Virus record (IMG/VR): IMGVR_UViG_3300042300_000730
Span: 1 to 37,368 of that record
DNA length: 37,368 nt
DNA from: a virus
Reading direction: 5' to 3' (one strand)
The notes beneath the pieces were generated by a model. The model ran no database searches and had not been told where the DNA came from. It saw nothing but the letters and a program-made list of their open reading frames with translations. This document shows positions 1-10,338 of the stretch, one piece after another. Every line of letters starts with the position of its first letter. The stretch's first letter is position 1. The position numbers were made by a program, and so were the translations under genes.

Positions 1-17
1 AGTTTTCTGGCCATAAG

Positions 18-3000
18 TTAGTTAGATCCTTTGCTTTGTTCATCTGAAGTAAGATACGTCCACCCTGGGAAATCGTTTTCAATTTCTTGATACTCATAGG
101 TAAACGGTGCGCCAATAGCTCCCGTGTACCTGGTGTACGAAAGATACGCGCCGTTAGTAAGACGAACGATGACTCTTTCTTGTTTTTCATTGTTCAGGTC
201 TTTGACTGCAACAATGACCGCGTTTTCATCTACTGGCGGAGCGTATTCTTTTGCCCGTCCTGATGGATCTTCATTTAGCCAGTCTTTGTACTTTTTCGCG
301 CCACCAAAATCTTCTCCAAACCTGGTTTTAAGATTTTCATCTAGTTTTGTTTGGAACTTCTTAACTGCGCCTTCTTTTTCCATAACTACACCTTGACCGC
401 CAACTGTCACAACTTCGTCAACAGACCTTCCGTTTATTTCAGTTATTCCGCGGTTCTTGAGTTCTTCAATCAAAAATGGAACTACTCTTGTGTGAACAAC
501 GATGTCTTTTAGCATATCAGTGCTAACTCTGTCCTTGAACATCAGCTCATAGCCGCCAGGAGCAGCGTTCTTAAGATTGTCGTTTTCTTCAGATCTAGCG
601 CCATAAGTATCGACGTAGTTGGCATAGAAATCAAGTCGCGTGAACAGATCAACCGCGTCAAATGTCACTGTAGCGTCACTGGCGTCACTGACGCCGTAGC
701 CGATACTTGAGGTTACAGTCATGTCTTTAGGCGAGAAGAATACGTAGTCTGCACCGCCCGTGGCCATGTCAGTTTCTGAAGACTGACCCGAGCCGCCGAC
801 GCCTTCGGTCCATCTTGCCAACGTCGACATAAGTGCTCTGTTTGGCCCAACGATAATGTCTGCTATCTTTTTGGCCGCAAGTTCTGGGTCAGGGCGGTAC
901 CCAGCAGACACAGTTAAATTATGCTCTGCAATTTCAATTTTAGCTTCTTTTGCCAAAGCTGCTGCTTTTTCTTTAGAAACTCGCATCTCGATACGGCCAT
1001 TGGCGCCAACACCAACGTAGACGTCTTCAACTCCAATACCGTATTTAGTTTTTACTTCAGAGAGAATCTCTTGTCTGACTTCTGGTCTAGCTTCATTTCT
1101 TGACGCATTTGTTTTTCCACCAAGCACGCTCATAAGCCGATTTTCAATAAGAACGCGAAAATCTTGCTCTACCGATGGGCGTGGGTCAACAACGCCAGCA
1201 ATATTAAATGCTGAGCGCACGCTGTCTGGCGACACGCCGTCTGGGACATCTATGATTACATAGTTGTTTAAGGCATTAACTACTTCATCGTAGTCCTCAA
1301 CGCTTCGTGAAAAGACATGGTCTGTGTAAGAGCCTTGCGCTCCACGGAAAAATTGAATTTTTACGCCGTTAGGTAGTGTTGCTTCATATGTTGTTCCGTG
1401 GCGCCAATTGTTATAAACATTTGTATCTGGCTTTAAAGCTGGGACTGCAGCATCTTTTCGACTAATCTCTTTGAGTGCTACTCCATTAGTTATTGTGTAC
1501 TCGTTGCGTTTAAGATCTTGTACATCTTTATACAATTGTTCACCAGCCCAAGCTGTGAGCTTGTATCTCATTCGAGTTATTTGCTCAGACGTCTCAAGAG
1601 AGCGTAGTCTAGTTACACGAACTGACATGTCTTCTATGTCAGTCGAGTCTATCGCCGCGTAAGAACCAATAATTGCTGCATTCGGCTCGTCTGAAGCTAC
1701 AAACGCAAACGCATCTGCAAGAGACGGCGTGCCAGGTATTCCTGAAGAAGTGTATGGTAACGCTTCTTCAATAATTACTGGCTCAACGCCTGGTCCAACT
1801 ACTCCCTGCTGTTTATCTTTTTTACTTTTTGGAGGTTCAGGCGCTCTAGGAGCTAGAGGCATGTTGTCTGGAAACGGAACTTCAGGAGCTTTGGGAGCCC
1901 CTTTCGGGGCTTCAGCTTTTGGGAGTTCAGGTCCAGACGGTTCCGGTGCTGTAGGCGTGCCACCGCCGCCACCTTCTCCACCAACAATTTCAAGAGTCTT
2001 AGTTGACTTAATTTTTTCCTTGCTACCGTCTGTTGGCTTGACGTAGACGTAGTTCCAGTTAGATGGATCATAGCGATGAACAACGTACGTCACACCGTCT
2101 TTAGACTTAACTGTCATTCCTGGTTTTACCAGTGTGACTTTGTCTTTTGAAAGTCCTAGTCCGCTACCAGGCGGTGGAAGATCTTTGTCGATGACGACAA
2201 CAGGATCGTAGATCGTGCCATCTAAGTTCTTGATTATATGATCAATCGCTTCAGCTGTGGCTTCTTTTGCAACTGGCTCACCGCCGCTTGCTGAAATTTC
2301 ATCACGAAGAGCGGCGAGTTCAGCTGCTGCCTCTTCACGAGTTATTTCACCGGCGTCGTAGCGCTCGCGAATATCTTCAATCTTTGCACGAGTCTTCTTG
2401 TACTTAGACTTATCACTGCCTTCAAGACCCCAGTCGCTAGAAAGATACGTTTCAATATCGTCAAAGATGACGTCAAACGCATTGCTAACTTCTTCATCGC
2501 TTGGTAGTTGCCGTACTTTTGGCTCAGCAAGTTCAGCGTCTGTCGGTGTTGCTTCTGCGATTAGCTCGTTTACAGAAGGCAGATCGCATGGATTAGTTGC
2601 TGCAGACGTTAGTCCGCCTTCGCAATTCCAACCTTTAGCGATTGCTTTGTCCATCGCAAAACGAGCAAGTTCATCTTTAAATGCTTCGATAGACTCAGGA
2701 CTCTTGTCTGCTGGAGCTGTCGGCCGCTGAGCAACTTCTGGCATATTTAGTACAGAGTCTTCAATGTCAAATCTGTCTAGAACGTCAGCACGACGCTTCT
2801 TTAACCGATCTTTGAGACCTTCAGCCATGCCAGGATCTGTGACGATTGAATCAACTATTTGATCAATTCTTTGAGGAGTGATGTCCAGCAGTTTTTGAGC
2901 TGACGCTTTGCGCTGTTCTTCAGTCATTCCACCAAAGACTCTAGATGCTGATGGGTTGATGTCCGGATCTGTAAGAGTATCAATCTCGCCTACGCTGTCG

Positions 3001-6000
3001 CCAAACATGTCGCCTTTTTCAGCGCCACGAGCACGGAACAGCAGTGCGCCACCCGGATCTACACGAAGAGGATTTCCATCGTTATCTACAACTATGTTGT
3101 CGTACACGAGGCCAGCGACATCGTAGTTACCGAGCCACGCGTCAATTGCAAAATCTTCGCGGATCTTATCAATGAACTCACCGTCATTTAGTCGATCAGC
3201 AAGAGTTTCACCAGTTGTTGAAACAATAGGTGACACTGTACGTGGTGCGCCGTCTGCTTCACCTACGCGAACGTCTACAGCGTTTACGCCTAGTTCTTTG
3301 TAGAATGCAGACGCAAGAGCTTCGTTCTCTGCGTGCTTGAGAGACTTAGATTCTTTTACGTAGTAGATGTCACCATCTGGGTCTTCGTACGTTCCGCCGA
3401 GGTTTGAACCGAGTTGCGGTCCAACTTTGTCCCAGCTTGCGACGTTTGGCTTGGCTGGTGTGTCAACTGCTGCGTCGTCACCTGGTCCAAAAATATCTGA
3501 GTCAGCTGCACCACCGTCAGCGTCAACGCCAGAAGCTGAAACTTGGCGCAAACTCACGACAGTCAAGTCTGTTCGTCCACCCATTTCAACTCTGCGAGTG
3601 CTGTCTACTTCGTAATTACCCCAAGCAATATGCTCTGCTTCTCCTGAAAACCAAGACACAGACGCGAACGAGATTGAAGTACCCTCATTTGGCTGTATCT
3701 CAAACACAATATGCGTTGTCTCGCTGTTTGGAGGATACTTCAGCAGCGACACGATATCCTCAGCTGCTTCATCTTTAGTTGTAAATGAGCGAGCGTCAAT
3801 AGGCAGAACTACGCCAGGAGTTAGGTACTGCTGAAGTGCCGGGTCATCTTTTCTCACGTCGATGTAACGATGAAGGCGAACATCATTCTTTTCAGCGGAC
3901 GCGGCCATCAAACGGAAAAACGCTCCAGCTGAAGATTGATCTGAGAATATGTCAGCATCTCCGTCAGAGATAGCTTCTTTTCCTGTAGTCCACTCCGGGT
4001 ACCCGCCGTACTCACTAATCAGCCTGTCGTACTCTGCTAGCGCGACTTCTTCATCTCCGCCGCTTTGACGTTTAACAGACTCATAGACTGCGCGACGGAA
4101 GCCGCTAGTGCTTTGTACTGGTCGCTTGTCGTCCATATCGTTTGTTGATCCACCGTCGATACTCATCAGCATTCCCCAGAAACCTCTAAAAGCTTCTCGT
4201 TCATCAGCTGAGTCACTAAACGACCACGGCATATAGCTGTCTAATACATTTCCAAGATTTTCAGCGCTGTACTCGTTTAAGTTTGGATCATTTTGACGGT
4301 TAATAAGATCGTCTGCAACTTCTTTAATGCTTGGATTCTTTTCTTCATTCTTCGCAGCGTCTGTCATCTGCGCCACAGCAAGCGCTGCGCGTTGCGGAGT
4401 TGCTAGCTCGCCATTACGCTTGATCGCTTGCTTGATTTCCCAATCGCGTGCAGTATTGATGTCAGCCGGGTTAAAGTCTTCTCCACCGATCTTGTCAAGG
4501 TCGTCTCGCTGCATAGTGATGCGCTCAACGTTTGTTTCACTGCCTTCAGGTAACGCGGAGTCGTAGATGCCAGCGACAACAATGTCGGAGTCGATTCCAG
4601 CAAAATCAAGTGATTCATACAAAGCTTCTGCTGGAACTGCTTCATCGCCACCGTCAAATGGCAAATAGCCAAGTCCGATCGCAACGTCACCATCGCTAGA
4701 CGGTACCAACGCTTGACGAAGAGCTTTCTGTAGATTTTCTGCAGTAAAACTATTCGCTAAAATCTGAGGATCATCAGTGTAGTCTGTGCTGTCTTGGTCT
4801 ACACGTCCGCGTGGGTTGTATTGCTCGAACACATTTAGTTTGTACGAATCGTCAGAAGTGATAAACGTTTCATCGAACAATGATTGATCTACTGGATCGT
4901 TAGTCTCAGGCGTACTAGGAGCTTTTTCTGCAGTAAGGTACGGCACTGCTCCTTCTTCACTGGCTAACTTTCTAATAGATTTCTCGGCGTTGGACTTAGC
5001 TTTTTCTATAGAGAAACCACGAAGCTCGACGTTTTCTATTTGCTTTTTCAGACTGTTATAGATTTGATCGTTGTTTGGCACGTCGTCAATAGCTACGCCA
5101 AGTAGATCTAAAACTTCGCTTGCATCGACAGCTCCACTGTTATAAGAGTCGAATAACGCTTTTACTTCGCTAACTACACCGTCTAGCGCCGAAGGCTCAG
5201 CAGCGACTTCAAGTTCTGCACGCCTACCACTAAAATCAATAGTTGGAAGAGAGAGATACTCATCAACTGCTTCCTTGAGCACAGAACCGGCGTCTTGCAT
5301 GTCTGCATTAGTCGCGTTAGAGAGAAGTTCTGCCATTTCTCCAAGGTCAGCGCGAGCTTGATCGAAGTAAATATCGTTAAGCTGCGAGCCCTCTGGGTCT
5401 ATGTTGTCTAGCGCGTCTCTAGCAGAGTCCGACAGCTTATTGATTTTTTCAAGAATGTTCGCATCGTCGTCGTCTAAGTCATCGAGATCTGCATCATCAA
5501 TGTCTGTAAGAATTCCTTCCGCTGTAAGTGCGCCTTCGTCAAGAATGTCTCGAGCAGCTTCTGGTGATGTAAACGGTGGCTCGCCTGGGCCGGCAGTTGG
5601 CAGATCAAGCTCGTCTCCCCATCTATCTACAAATGCATTAACAGCATCTTCTACAGACGTTTCGCCATTTTCTATTTGCGAAGCTTGATCGTTTAGATAA
5701 TCAAGCACATCGTCTGTTAGACTATCAACGTCTACGCCTTTTTCTTCTAACGCTTCTGTTAGCTTGCTTACAATCTCTTGAGATTTGCCGTAGTCGTCTG
5801 GCTCGTCTGGACCGCCTGTAGGTGGCTTGCCTGGGGCGCCGGCTGGTGGCTCGCCCGGGCCTTCGGTTGTTCCGCCAAACGCACGCGCAATTTCTTCGTC
5901 GTCGTAGCCGAGTATGTCAGCGATTTTTGCAAAATAGTCATTTGCAATTTTTTCCATCGCCTCGTCTTGATCATCAGAATCTTCAATTTCTTTAGCCGCG

Positions 6001-7778
6001 TCCATTTTGTCTTGCCGCTCTTCAAAAGCGTTGACAATAGCTTTCTTTTCAGAACGATTAAACGAATCATTATCATCAATGTTTCTAATGAGGTCTTCGT
6101 ACTCGTCGCCATCAATGTTGCCAATGTTGTATCCACTTGTGTTTCTTAGGAACTCGTCACGCTCGGGGCTACCAGGACCTCCGCCTGTGGGTGGCTCGCC
6201 TGGGGCGCCAGTTGGTGGCTCGCCTGGAGCGCCTTTAGTGAGTTCGTCAAACAGCTCTTCACGCTCGGAGCCTTCGCTGTCGTCTTCAAACCTAGCGTCG
6301 AATGCTCCGTCGCGCCCTGGGCCGCCAAGGAACGCATTAGCCTCTGCTGGTGTAAGACGCGGCTTATTGAACGTGACAACTATTGCATCTGCGCCTTCTA
6401 GAGTTGGTGTTGTGTCAATTTCTACGAATCCGCCAAGATCATTAGCTCTCTTAACTTGATCAGCAAAAGTCTCTAAATCATATTCGTACTCAGCAAGTGG
6501 GAACGAGATACTTACTCCGTTACCCTTTGGAATTGTGTTCGGTACAGCGAATGGTGGCTCGTCTGCTGGTGTTGACAGAGCTTCAAGATCTTGCTTGTAG
6601 TCGTCTTGATCAGCAAGAACAGCTTTTTGAACCTCGCTCCATGAGCGCATTACTTTTTTATCTTTTGCAAACGGATCAGTGTCAGTCGCTTCCATTCGTC
6701 GCACTGAGTAGCCGTAGTCAACGCCTGTGCCAGCCGCGTTAGGTCGTGCTTCGCGCTTTACTGTATAGCCGTCATCGCTTGTGTATTCAGAATAAGACGT
6801 GCGGCCCACTTGTCGCGTTTTGCCTAATTGCTTCCAACCGCTAGGAGCATCCTTGCGCGTGAGAGTTGCTGAGTCTACATAGACATCGTCCATAGCATCA
6901 TCACGGTCTGGAAGTTCTTCTACAGCTTTTGTAGGAAGAACAGCTTTAACTGACTCACCCTTTGCAGATGGCATAGTGTAGACGCCGTCGTCAAGATCTT
7001 TGCTTCCAGTTACCTCGATCTCAATTGCGTCAGTACCTGAAGCGCCAACAACACGACCCGACACCGTCTTGAACAGTCCGTCAGGCAGACGTAACTTGAA
7101 CGACCAGCCGCCGCCCATTTCAGCAAAACGGCCTTTGCGGTCGCGACGTTGAAGCTTGGCACGAAGACTTCTAGCAGCGTCTGAGTTTCCACCGAGACCA
7201 AGAACTGCAATGATAGGTGTCAACTGTAAATCAGCGTCGATTCTAATGTCGCGTGGAATAGCGCCTACTGGAAGTACTGATATTCGTGTAAACGCATGGC
7301 GATGTTCGACAGAACCTGGAGTCTGCGAGTACGCTGCTGCGACAAGATTTCGTAAGTTATCGTCAATTCGTGGATCAGCGGCAAGCCACTGTGCACGCGC
7401 AGCGCGTAGTGACGCTTCATTCATCGTGTGTGAACGAGTAGAAAGCGGATGCGCGACTGGCAAAAGATCTGTGTTAGACAGACGCTCTACACCAGGCTTT
7501 CCAGTTCGTGAAAGGTTTATAAATGAATTTACAGCTCGTATAGCCGCAAAAACTCGTGCAGCAGGCTTAGCACTTGAAGACGATGTTTGAAGAGATCGTG
7601 AAGCTGCTATTACAGCAGAGTACGGTGAAATCTGACGATGTGTTTGCAGCTCTGAGTTTGCACTGACGACCATATCCATGATCGCACCCTTTAGAGCTTT
7701 TTGATATGTCAATGGCAGGTCAGCAAACGCGTGACTATACTGATAGCTGCGTTTCTTTTGTTTATTGTGCTTAGTCAC
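18..7778 (-). CDS. Giant multidomain virion-associated protein with predicted ADP-ribosyltransferase and kinase-like domains
   Basis: The product has 2,586 residues and a GTG start preceded by AAGTAGGT. It is the last gene of the portal operon, 11 bases after the previous gene. An N-terminal region near residues 205-300 (RDRKGRFAEMGGG) resembles portal-adjacent actinophage proteins. Acidic helical segments follow, separated by Gly-Pro-Glu linkers such as GAPGEPPTG near residues 510-530, 635-660 and 730. Residues about 1300-1420 fit the ADP-ribosyltransferase fold: RLHRYID (Arg near 1303), ARSFTTK (near 1330) and GEAEHIAWGNYEV (Glu pair near 1378). Residues about 1445-1670 look kinase-like: a Gly-rich start (LGSNLGGTY), YYVK lysine, DAWLGNYDVAG, YDNIVVD and RVDPGG. 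The C-terminal part (about 1960-2586) contains ATGGADYVFFS and is unassigned. A role as a virion protein injected to modify host targets is inference; toxin or capsid-morphogenesis roles are alternatives. No clear MuF or protease motif was recognised. Confidence 0.85.
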   Translation of the reverse strand: MTKHNKQKKRSYQYSHAFADLPLTYQKALKGAIMDMVVSANSELQTHRQISPYSAVIAASRSLQTSSSSAKPAARVFAAIRAVNSFINLSRTGKPGVERLSNTDLLPVAHPLSTRSHTMNEASLRAARAQWLAADPRIDDNLRNLVAAAYSQTPGSVEHRHAFTRISVLPVGAIPRDIRIDADLQLTPIIAVLGLGGNSDAARSLRAKLQRRDRKGRFAEMGGGWSFKLRLPDGLFKTVSGRVVGASGTDAIEIEVTGSKDLDDGVYTMPSAKGESVKAVLPTKAVEELPDRDDAMDDVYVDSATLTRKDAPSGWKQLGKTRQVGRTSYSEYTSDDGYTVKREARPNAAGTGVDYGYSVRRMEATDTDPFAKDKKVMRSWSEVQKAVLADQDDYKQDLEALSTPADEPPFAVPNTIPKGNGVSISFPLAEYEYDLETFADQVKRANDLGGFVEIDTTPTLEGADAIVVTFNKPRLTPAEANAFLGGPGRDGAFDARFEDDSEGSEREELFDELTKGAPGEPPTGAPGEPPTGGGPGSPERDEFLRNTSGYNIGNIDGDEYEDLIRNIDDNDSFNRSEKKAIVNAFEERQDKMDAAKEIEDSDDQDEAMEKIANDYFAKIADILGYDDEEIARAFGGTTEGPGEPPAGAPGKPPTGGPDEPDDYGKSQEIVSKLTEALEEKGVDVDSLTDDVLDYLNDQASQIENGETSVEDAVNAFVDRWGDELDLPTAGPGEPPFTSPEAARDILDEGALTAEGILTDIDDADLDDLDDDDANILEKINKLSDSARDALDNIDPEGSQLNDIYFDQARADLGEMAELLSNATNADMQDAGSVLKEAVDEYLSLPTIDFSGRRAELEVAAEPSALDGVVSEVKALFDSYNSGAVDASEVLDLLGVAIDDVPNNDQIYNSLKKQIENVELRGFSIEKAKSNAEKSIRKLASEEGAVPYLTAEKAPSTPETNDPVDQSLFDETFITSDDSYKLNVFEQYNPRGRVDQDSTDYTDDPQILANSFTAENLQKALRQALVPSSDGDVAIGLGYLPFDGGDEAVPAEALYESLDFAGIDSDIVVAGIYDSALPEGSETNVERITMQRDDLDKIGGEDFNPADINTARDWEIKQAIKRNGELATPQRAALAVAQMTDAAKNEEKNPSIKEVADDLINRQNDPNLNEYSAENLGNVLDSYMPWSFSDSADEREAFRGFWGMLMSIDGGSTNDMDDKRPVQSTSGFRRAVYESVKRQSGGDEEVALAEYDRLISEYGGYPEWTTGKEAISDGDADIFSDQSSAGAFFRLMAASAEKNDVRLHRYIDVRKDDPALQQYLTPGVVLPIDARSFTTKDEAAEDIVSLLKYPPNSETTHIVFEIQPNEGTSISFASVSWFSGEAEHIAWGNYEVDSTRRVEMGGRTDLTVVSLRQVSASGVDADGGAADSDIFGPGDDAAVDTPAKPNVASWDKVGPQLGSNLGGTYEDPDGDIYYVKESKSLKHAENEALASAFYKELGVNAVDVRVGEADGAPRTVSPIVSTTGETLADRLNDGEFIDKIREDFAIDAWLGNYDVAGLVYDNIVVDNDGNPLRVDPGGALLFRARGAEKGDMFGDSVGEIDTLTDPDINPSASRVFGGMTEEQRKASAQKLLDITPQRIDQIVDSIVTDPGMAEGLKDRLKKRRADVLDRFDIEDSVLNMPEVAQRPTAPADKSPESIEAFKDELARFAMDKAIAKGWNCEGGLTSAATNPCDLPSVNELIAEATPTDAELAEPKVRQLPSDEEVSNAFDVIFDDIETYLSSDWGLEGSDKSKYKKTRAKIEDIRERYDAGEITREEAAAELAALRDEISASGGEPVAKEATAEAIDHIIKNLDGTIYDPVVVIDKDLPPPGSGLGLSKDKVTLVKPGMTVKSKDGVTYVVHRYDPSNWNYVYVKPTDGSKEKIKSTKTLEIVGGEGGGGGTPTAPEPSGPELPKAEAPKGAPKAPEVPFPDNMPLAPRAPEPPKSKKDKQQGVVGPGVEPVIIEEALPYTSSGIPGTPSLADAFAFVASDEPNAAIIGSYAAIDSTDIEDMSVRVTRLRSLETSEQITRMRYKLTAWAGEQLYKDVQDLKRNEYTITNGVALKEISRKDAAVPALKPDTNVYNNWRHGTTYEATLPNGVKIQFFRGAQGSYTDHVFSRSVEDYDEVVNALNNYVIIDVPDGVSPDSVRSAFNIAGVVDPRPSVEQDFRVLIENRLMSVLGGKTNASRNEARPEVRQEILSEVKTKYGIGVEDVYVGVGANGRIEMRVSKEKAAALAKEAKIEIAEHNLTVSAGYRPDPELAAKKIADIIVGPNRALMSTLARWTEGVGGSGQSSETDMATGGADYVFFSPKDMTVTSSIGYGVSDASDATVTFDAVDLFTRLDFYANYVDTYGARSEENDNLKNAAPGGYELMFKDRVSTDMLKDIVVHTRVVPFLIEELKNRGITEINGRSVDEVVTVGGQGVVMEKEGAVKKFQTKLDENLKTRFGEDFGGAKKYKDWLNEDPSGRAKEYAPPVDENAVIVAVKDLNNEKQERVIVRLTNGAYLSYTRYTGAIGAPFTYEYQEIENDFPGWTYLTSDEQSKGSN

Positions 7779-7789
7779 GTTTACCTACT

Positions 7790-8572
7790 TTATCTCTTCT
7801 TTGGTAACAGGTCTGAGTCAATACTGCTGTACAAGTCAACAGCAAGTCTTTTAGCTCTTATGTACGGACTTTCGTCTGCTCGCACAGCACGAACCCACGC
7901 GGCGCGAAGCGCCGGGATAATTTCGTAGCCTTGACCAGAAAATTCAGCAAAAGCTAATATCGCATCTTCTGGTGTAGCGTAATCTGCTTCATCTTTGATC
8001 TCGACGTCAAGAAGTCCAGAAGCCGTGATTGATGTCTTACTTCGTGATGATTTAGGGTGACCGCTTGGCAGAATATCGTTGTCTTGCTTGTAGTTTGGAT
8101 TAGCTGGTCGTCCAGATCTTAAAAGTCGAAGATACGCGTTTACACGAGCCATTGCCCAGCGGTCTCTTGTCATGCCTGGACGATGCGAACTTGAAAATGC
8201 TCCAGCGCCGCGACGATAGACTGCCTTAAGTTGCGCCATCGTTGCTCTTCGGCCATTTGGAGCTTTTTCATTGTGCTCTTTGACTTTGTTGCGTAGCGCC
8301 GTTTCTGTCTTAGCAGAGAACGTAATCTTTTTGCCACCTGCTGCCGAGCCTGGCTTGTTCTTCTTAGAACCGTAGATACGATCTTTCTTAGGAGCTCGAC
8401 GAGACTTTGCAAATTCTTGAGATGTAGCTGCGTCTTTAGGCACACAGTTTGGGACCATCTTGCCATTTTTCTTTTTCATTCCAACTTGAACATAGCCGTC
8501 CCAACAAGGACCGCGCCCTGCGGCGGTAACTGGTTGATACGAATCTAAAAGATCAATTGGCTCAGTTGACAT
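7790..8572 (-). CDS. Phage protein with CWDGY...NCVP motif and DUF5824-like region
   Basis: 260 residues. The N-terminal part contains GPCWDGYVQVGMKKKNGK and NCVPK, a short Cys-containing motif found in many phage structural-region proteins. The middle is strongly basic (SKKNKPGSAAGGKK). Residues about 95-170 contain RRGAGAFSSSHRPGMTRDRW, ARVNAYL and DNDILPSGHP, which I associate with the DUF5824-type phage family. The C-terminal third is acidic and helical. It starts 2 bases after the portal stop codon and precedes the giant protein, so it belongs to the head-assembly operon. The function is unknown; a head or scaffold-associated role is inferred from position only. Confidence 0.75.
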   Translation of the reverse strand: MSTEPIDLLDSYQPVTAAGRGPCWDGYVQVGMKKKNGKMVPNCVPKDAATSQEFAKSRRAPKKDRIYGSKKNKPGSAAGGKKITFSAKTETALRNKVKEHNEKAPNGRRATMAQLKAVYRRGAGAFSSSHRPGMTRDRWAMARVNAYLRLLRSGRPANPNYKQDNDILPSGHPKSSRSKTSITASGLLDVEIKDEADYATPEDAILAFAEFSGQGYEIIPALRAAWVRAVRADESPYIRAKRLAVDLYSSIDSDLLPKKR

Positions 8573-8574
8573 TG

Positions 8575-10302
8575 TTACACCTCTGTTGTTGGCGTCGGCT
8601 CTGTCGTCTTTTCTGGTGTCGGCGTCTCTACTGGCGATTCGGCAGCACTCGGCTGCGCTGTCTCTGTCTCTGGCGCGCCCTGCAAAATCTGCTGTAGTGC
8701 AGACGGCACAGGCGCGACGCTCGTAGCTTGCTGTGCGCTTCTTGCAGCGTCCATGACGTCAGGCGCGATCGCCGTCAGCACAGCTTGAGTAAGTTCAGGA
8801 GAGATTACGCCCTTGTCGATTATCATACGAAGAGCGACTTCCTTAGCTGTTGGTGCGTCGGCCTCGCTAAATCCATGAGCACGGCGCCAAGTATCGTATG
8901 AAACTGCACCACGGTCAAATCCACTGTCAGCGTCTGCAGCGCGGTCATTACGAGTTGATACCTGCGATGGGTCGTACCAAGCGACAATTCGTGAAACTTC
9001 CGTTGGATCAAATCCATTAGCAATCAAGTATGGACGCAGATAGACAACTGTCAGCGCGTCGGCGATAAGCAGCATCAACGGTTCGATGTGAGCCTTATAC
9101 AACGACTCATCAATTTGAAGTGCGTTGCTATACTTTACGTTTGCCATTCCGGTAACAACATCTTTTGGAATGTCGATGCCTTGAAGAATACGCTCAAGAA
9201 CACGGTCAGCTCGCTGAGCAAGTGACGGGTCGAACGAACGCTCGAACTTGAACTGCTTAATCTTGTCACCAAGCTCTGCTGGGCCGCGAATGATCAACGG
9301 TACAACAGCGCTTGCTGAGTCCTCGTCGCGGATCGGCGTCGTCATAGCATCGATCAGCGCGTCTTCAAATTCGTCTTGTTGCTCTTCAGGCGTCGGCATT
9401 GACTCAAAATCTGAGCCCGTGTCGTAAGGATAGTCAGGATCTGGATTAGCAGCGACGCTAAGTCCGTCTGGCAAATACAAAGCTCCTGCGTTTAATCGTG
9501 ACCGCGCAGTTGCACGGAACGTGCGATTCAAAAGCATAAGTTCAGCGCAGAGATCTAACAGTCCACGAAGCGATGAATCTGCTTCGTCGCTGTAGCGAGG
9601 ATGCGCGCGCCAGATGCGGCCAACAAACGCACTTCCTGGAACTTTAATTCCGCCTTTGCGTGTAGCGTCCTGACCAGACAACTCTCGTCGAGGCGAGATG
9701 ACGTAGTTACCGCGCGTGTCAAGCGACACTTCGTCTACTGAGCGAATGTCCCATGACTCTGGAATACTGTGCCCGGGACGCGCTGGCATCTGCACGAGAT
9801 AGCACTCGCCTGCAACGCTAAGATTCAACGCTGCGTCTCGAAGCATTCCAGCTTGGCCGCCGTAAGCAGAGTCAAGACGCGATAGCGCGCGTTCTGCTGC
9901 CGCGGCTAGTGCAGCGTCCACCTTAGTGGCTGAACGAACGTTGACAGGCATCTCTGCTGGGTTCTCAACAACTGCTGCGTGCAAACGAATTCGTGACACG
10001 ACTGAGCCAACTAAGTTAAAAGCGTATTTAATTTCTCCAATAGCGTCGTAGTACTCCCAGGCTTCAGACTGCCATTGGCTAGAACCAGCAGAGCGACGTT
10101 GCCTGAACATCTCTGCTTCATTCTTATTGTTTACGCTTACCTGTGCGGCAGCCGCTGTAAGACCGCGCGGCGCGTTATATGGAACTGAAATAGCTGGTGA
10201 GTATCCAGAAGGCACGATAAGCGAAGATGACAATACCTGCGGATTAGTAGCGTTTGTGCGACGTGTTCGTGCTATTGATTGATTGCGCCTGAAGACGCCC
10301 AT
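8575..10302 (-). CDS. Portal protein
   Basis: 575 residues, close to the size of other actinophage portals. The portal forms the dodecameric DNA-entry ring of the capsid. Supporting signs are the central region with AQRADRVLERILQGIDIP followed by NVKYSNALQIDESLYKAHIEP and LRPYLIANGFDP, a pattern typical of siphophage portals, and a Pro/Thr/Glu-rich disordered C-terminus. The start has a good Shine-Dalgarno (GAGGAG, 6 bases before ATG). It follows a DUF1360 membrane protein and precedes two structural-region genes. The terminase lies about 2.4 kb upstream in transcription order, which fits the usual terminase-portal-head layout. Confidence 0.88.
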   Translation of the reverse strand: MGVFRRNQSIARTRRTNATNPQVLSSSLIVPSGYSPAISVPYNAPRGLTAAAAQVSVNNKNEAEMFRQRRSAGSSQWQSEAWEYYDAIGEIKYAFNLVGSVVSRIRLHAAVVENPAEMPVNVRSATKVDAALAAAAERALSRLDSAYGGQAGMLRDAALNLSVAGECYLVQMPARPGHSIPESWDIRSVDEVSLDTRGNYVISPRRELSGQDATRKGGIKVPGSAFVGRIWRAHPRYSDEADSSLRGLLDLCAELMLLNRTFRATARSRLNAGALYLPDGLSVAANPDPDYPYDTGSDFESMPTPEEQQDEFEDALIDAMTTPIRDEDSASAVVPLIIRGPAELGDKIKQFKFERSFDPSLAQRADRVLERILQGIDIPKDVVTGMANVKYSNALQIDESLYKAHIEPLMLLIADALTVVYLRPYLIANGFDPTEVSRIVAWYDPSQVSTRNDRAADADSGFDRGAVSYDTWRRAHGFSEADAPTAKEVALRMIIDKGVISPELTQAVLTAIAPDVMDAARSAQQATSVAPVPSALQQILQGAPETETAQPSAAESPVETPTPEKTTEPTPTTEV

Positions 10303-10338
10303 CAGTTTCTCCTCGTCATCAACGGAGCGTGTTTACGA

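Noticed and set aside
5768-6459. Several long open frames on both strands opposite or alongside the giant gene.
   Set aside because: They are shadows created by its repetitive acidic and Gly/Pro-rich coding sequence and have no start signals.
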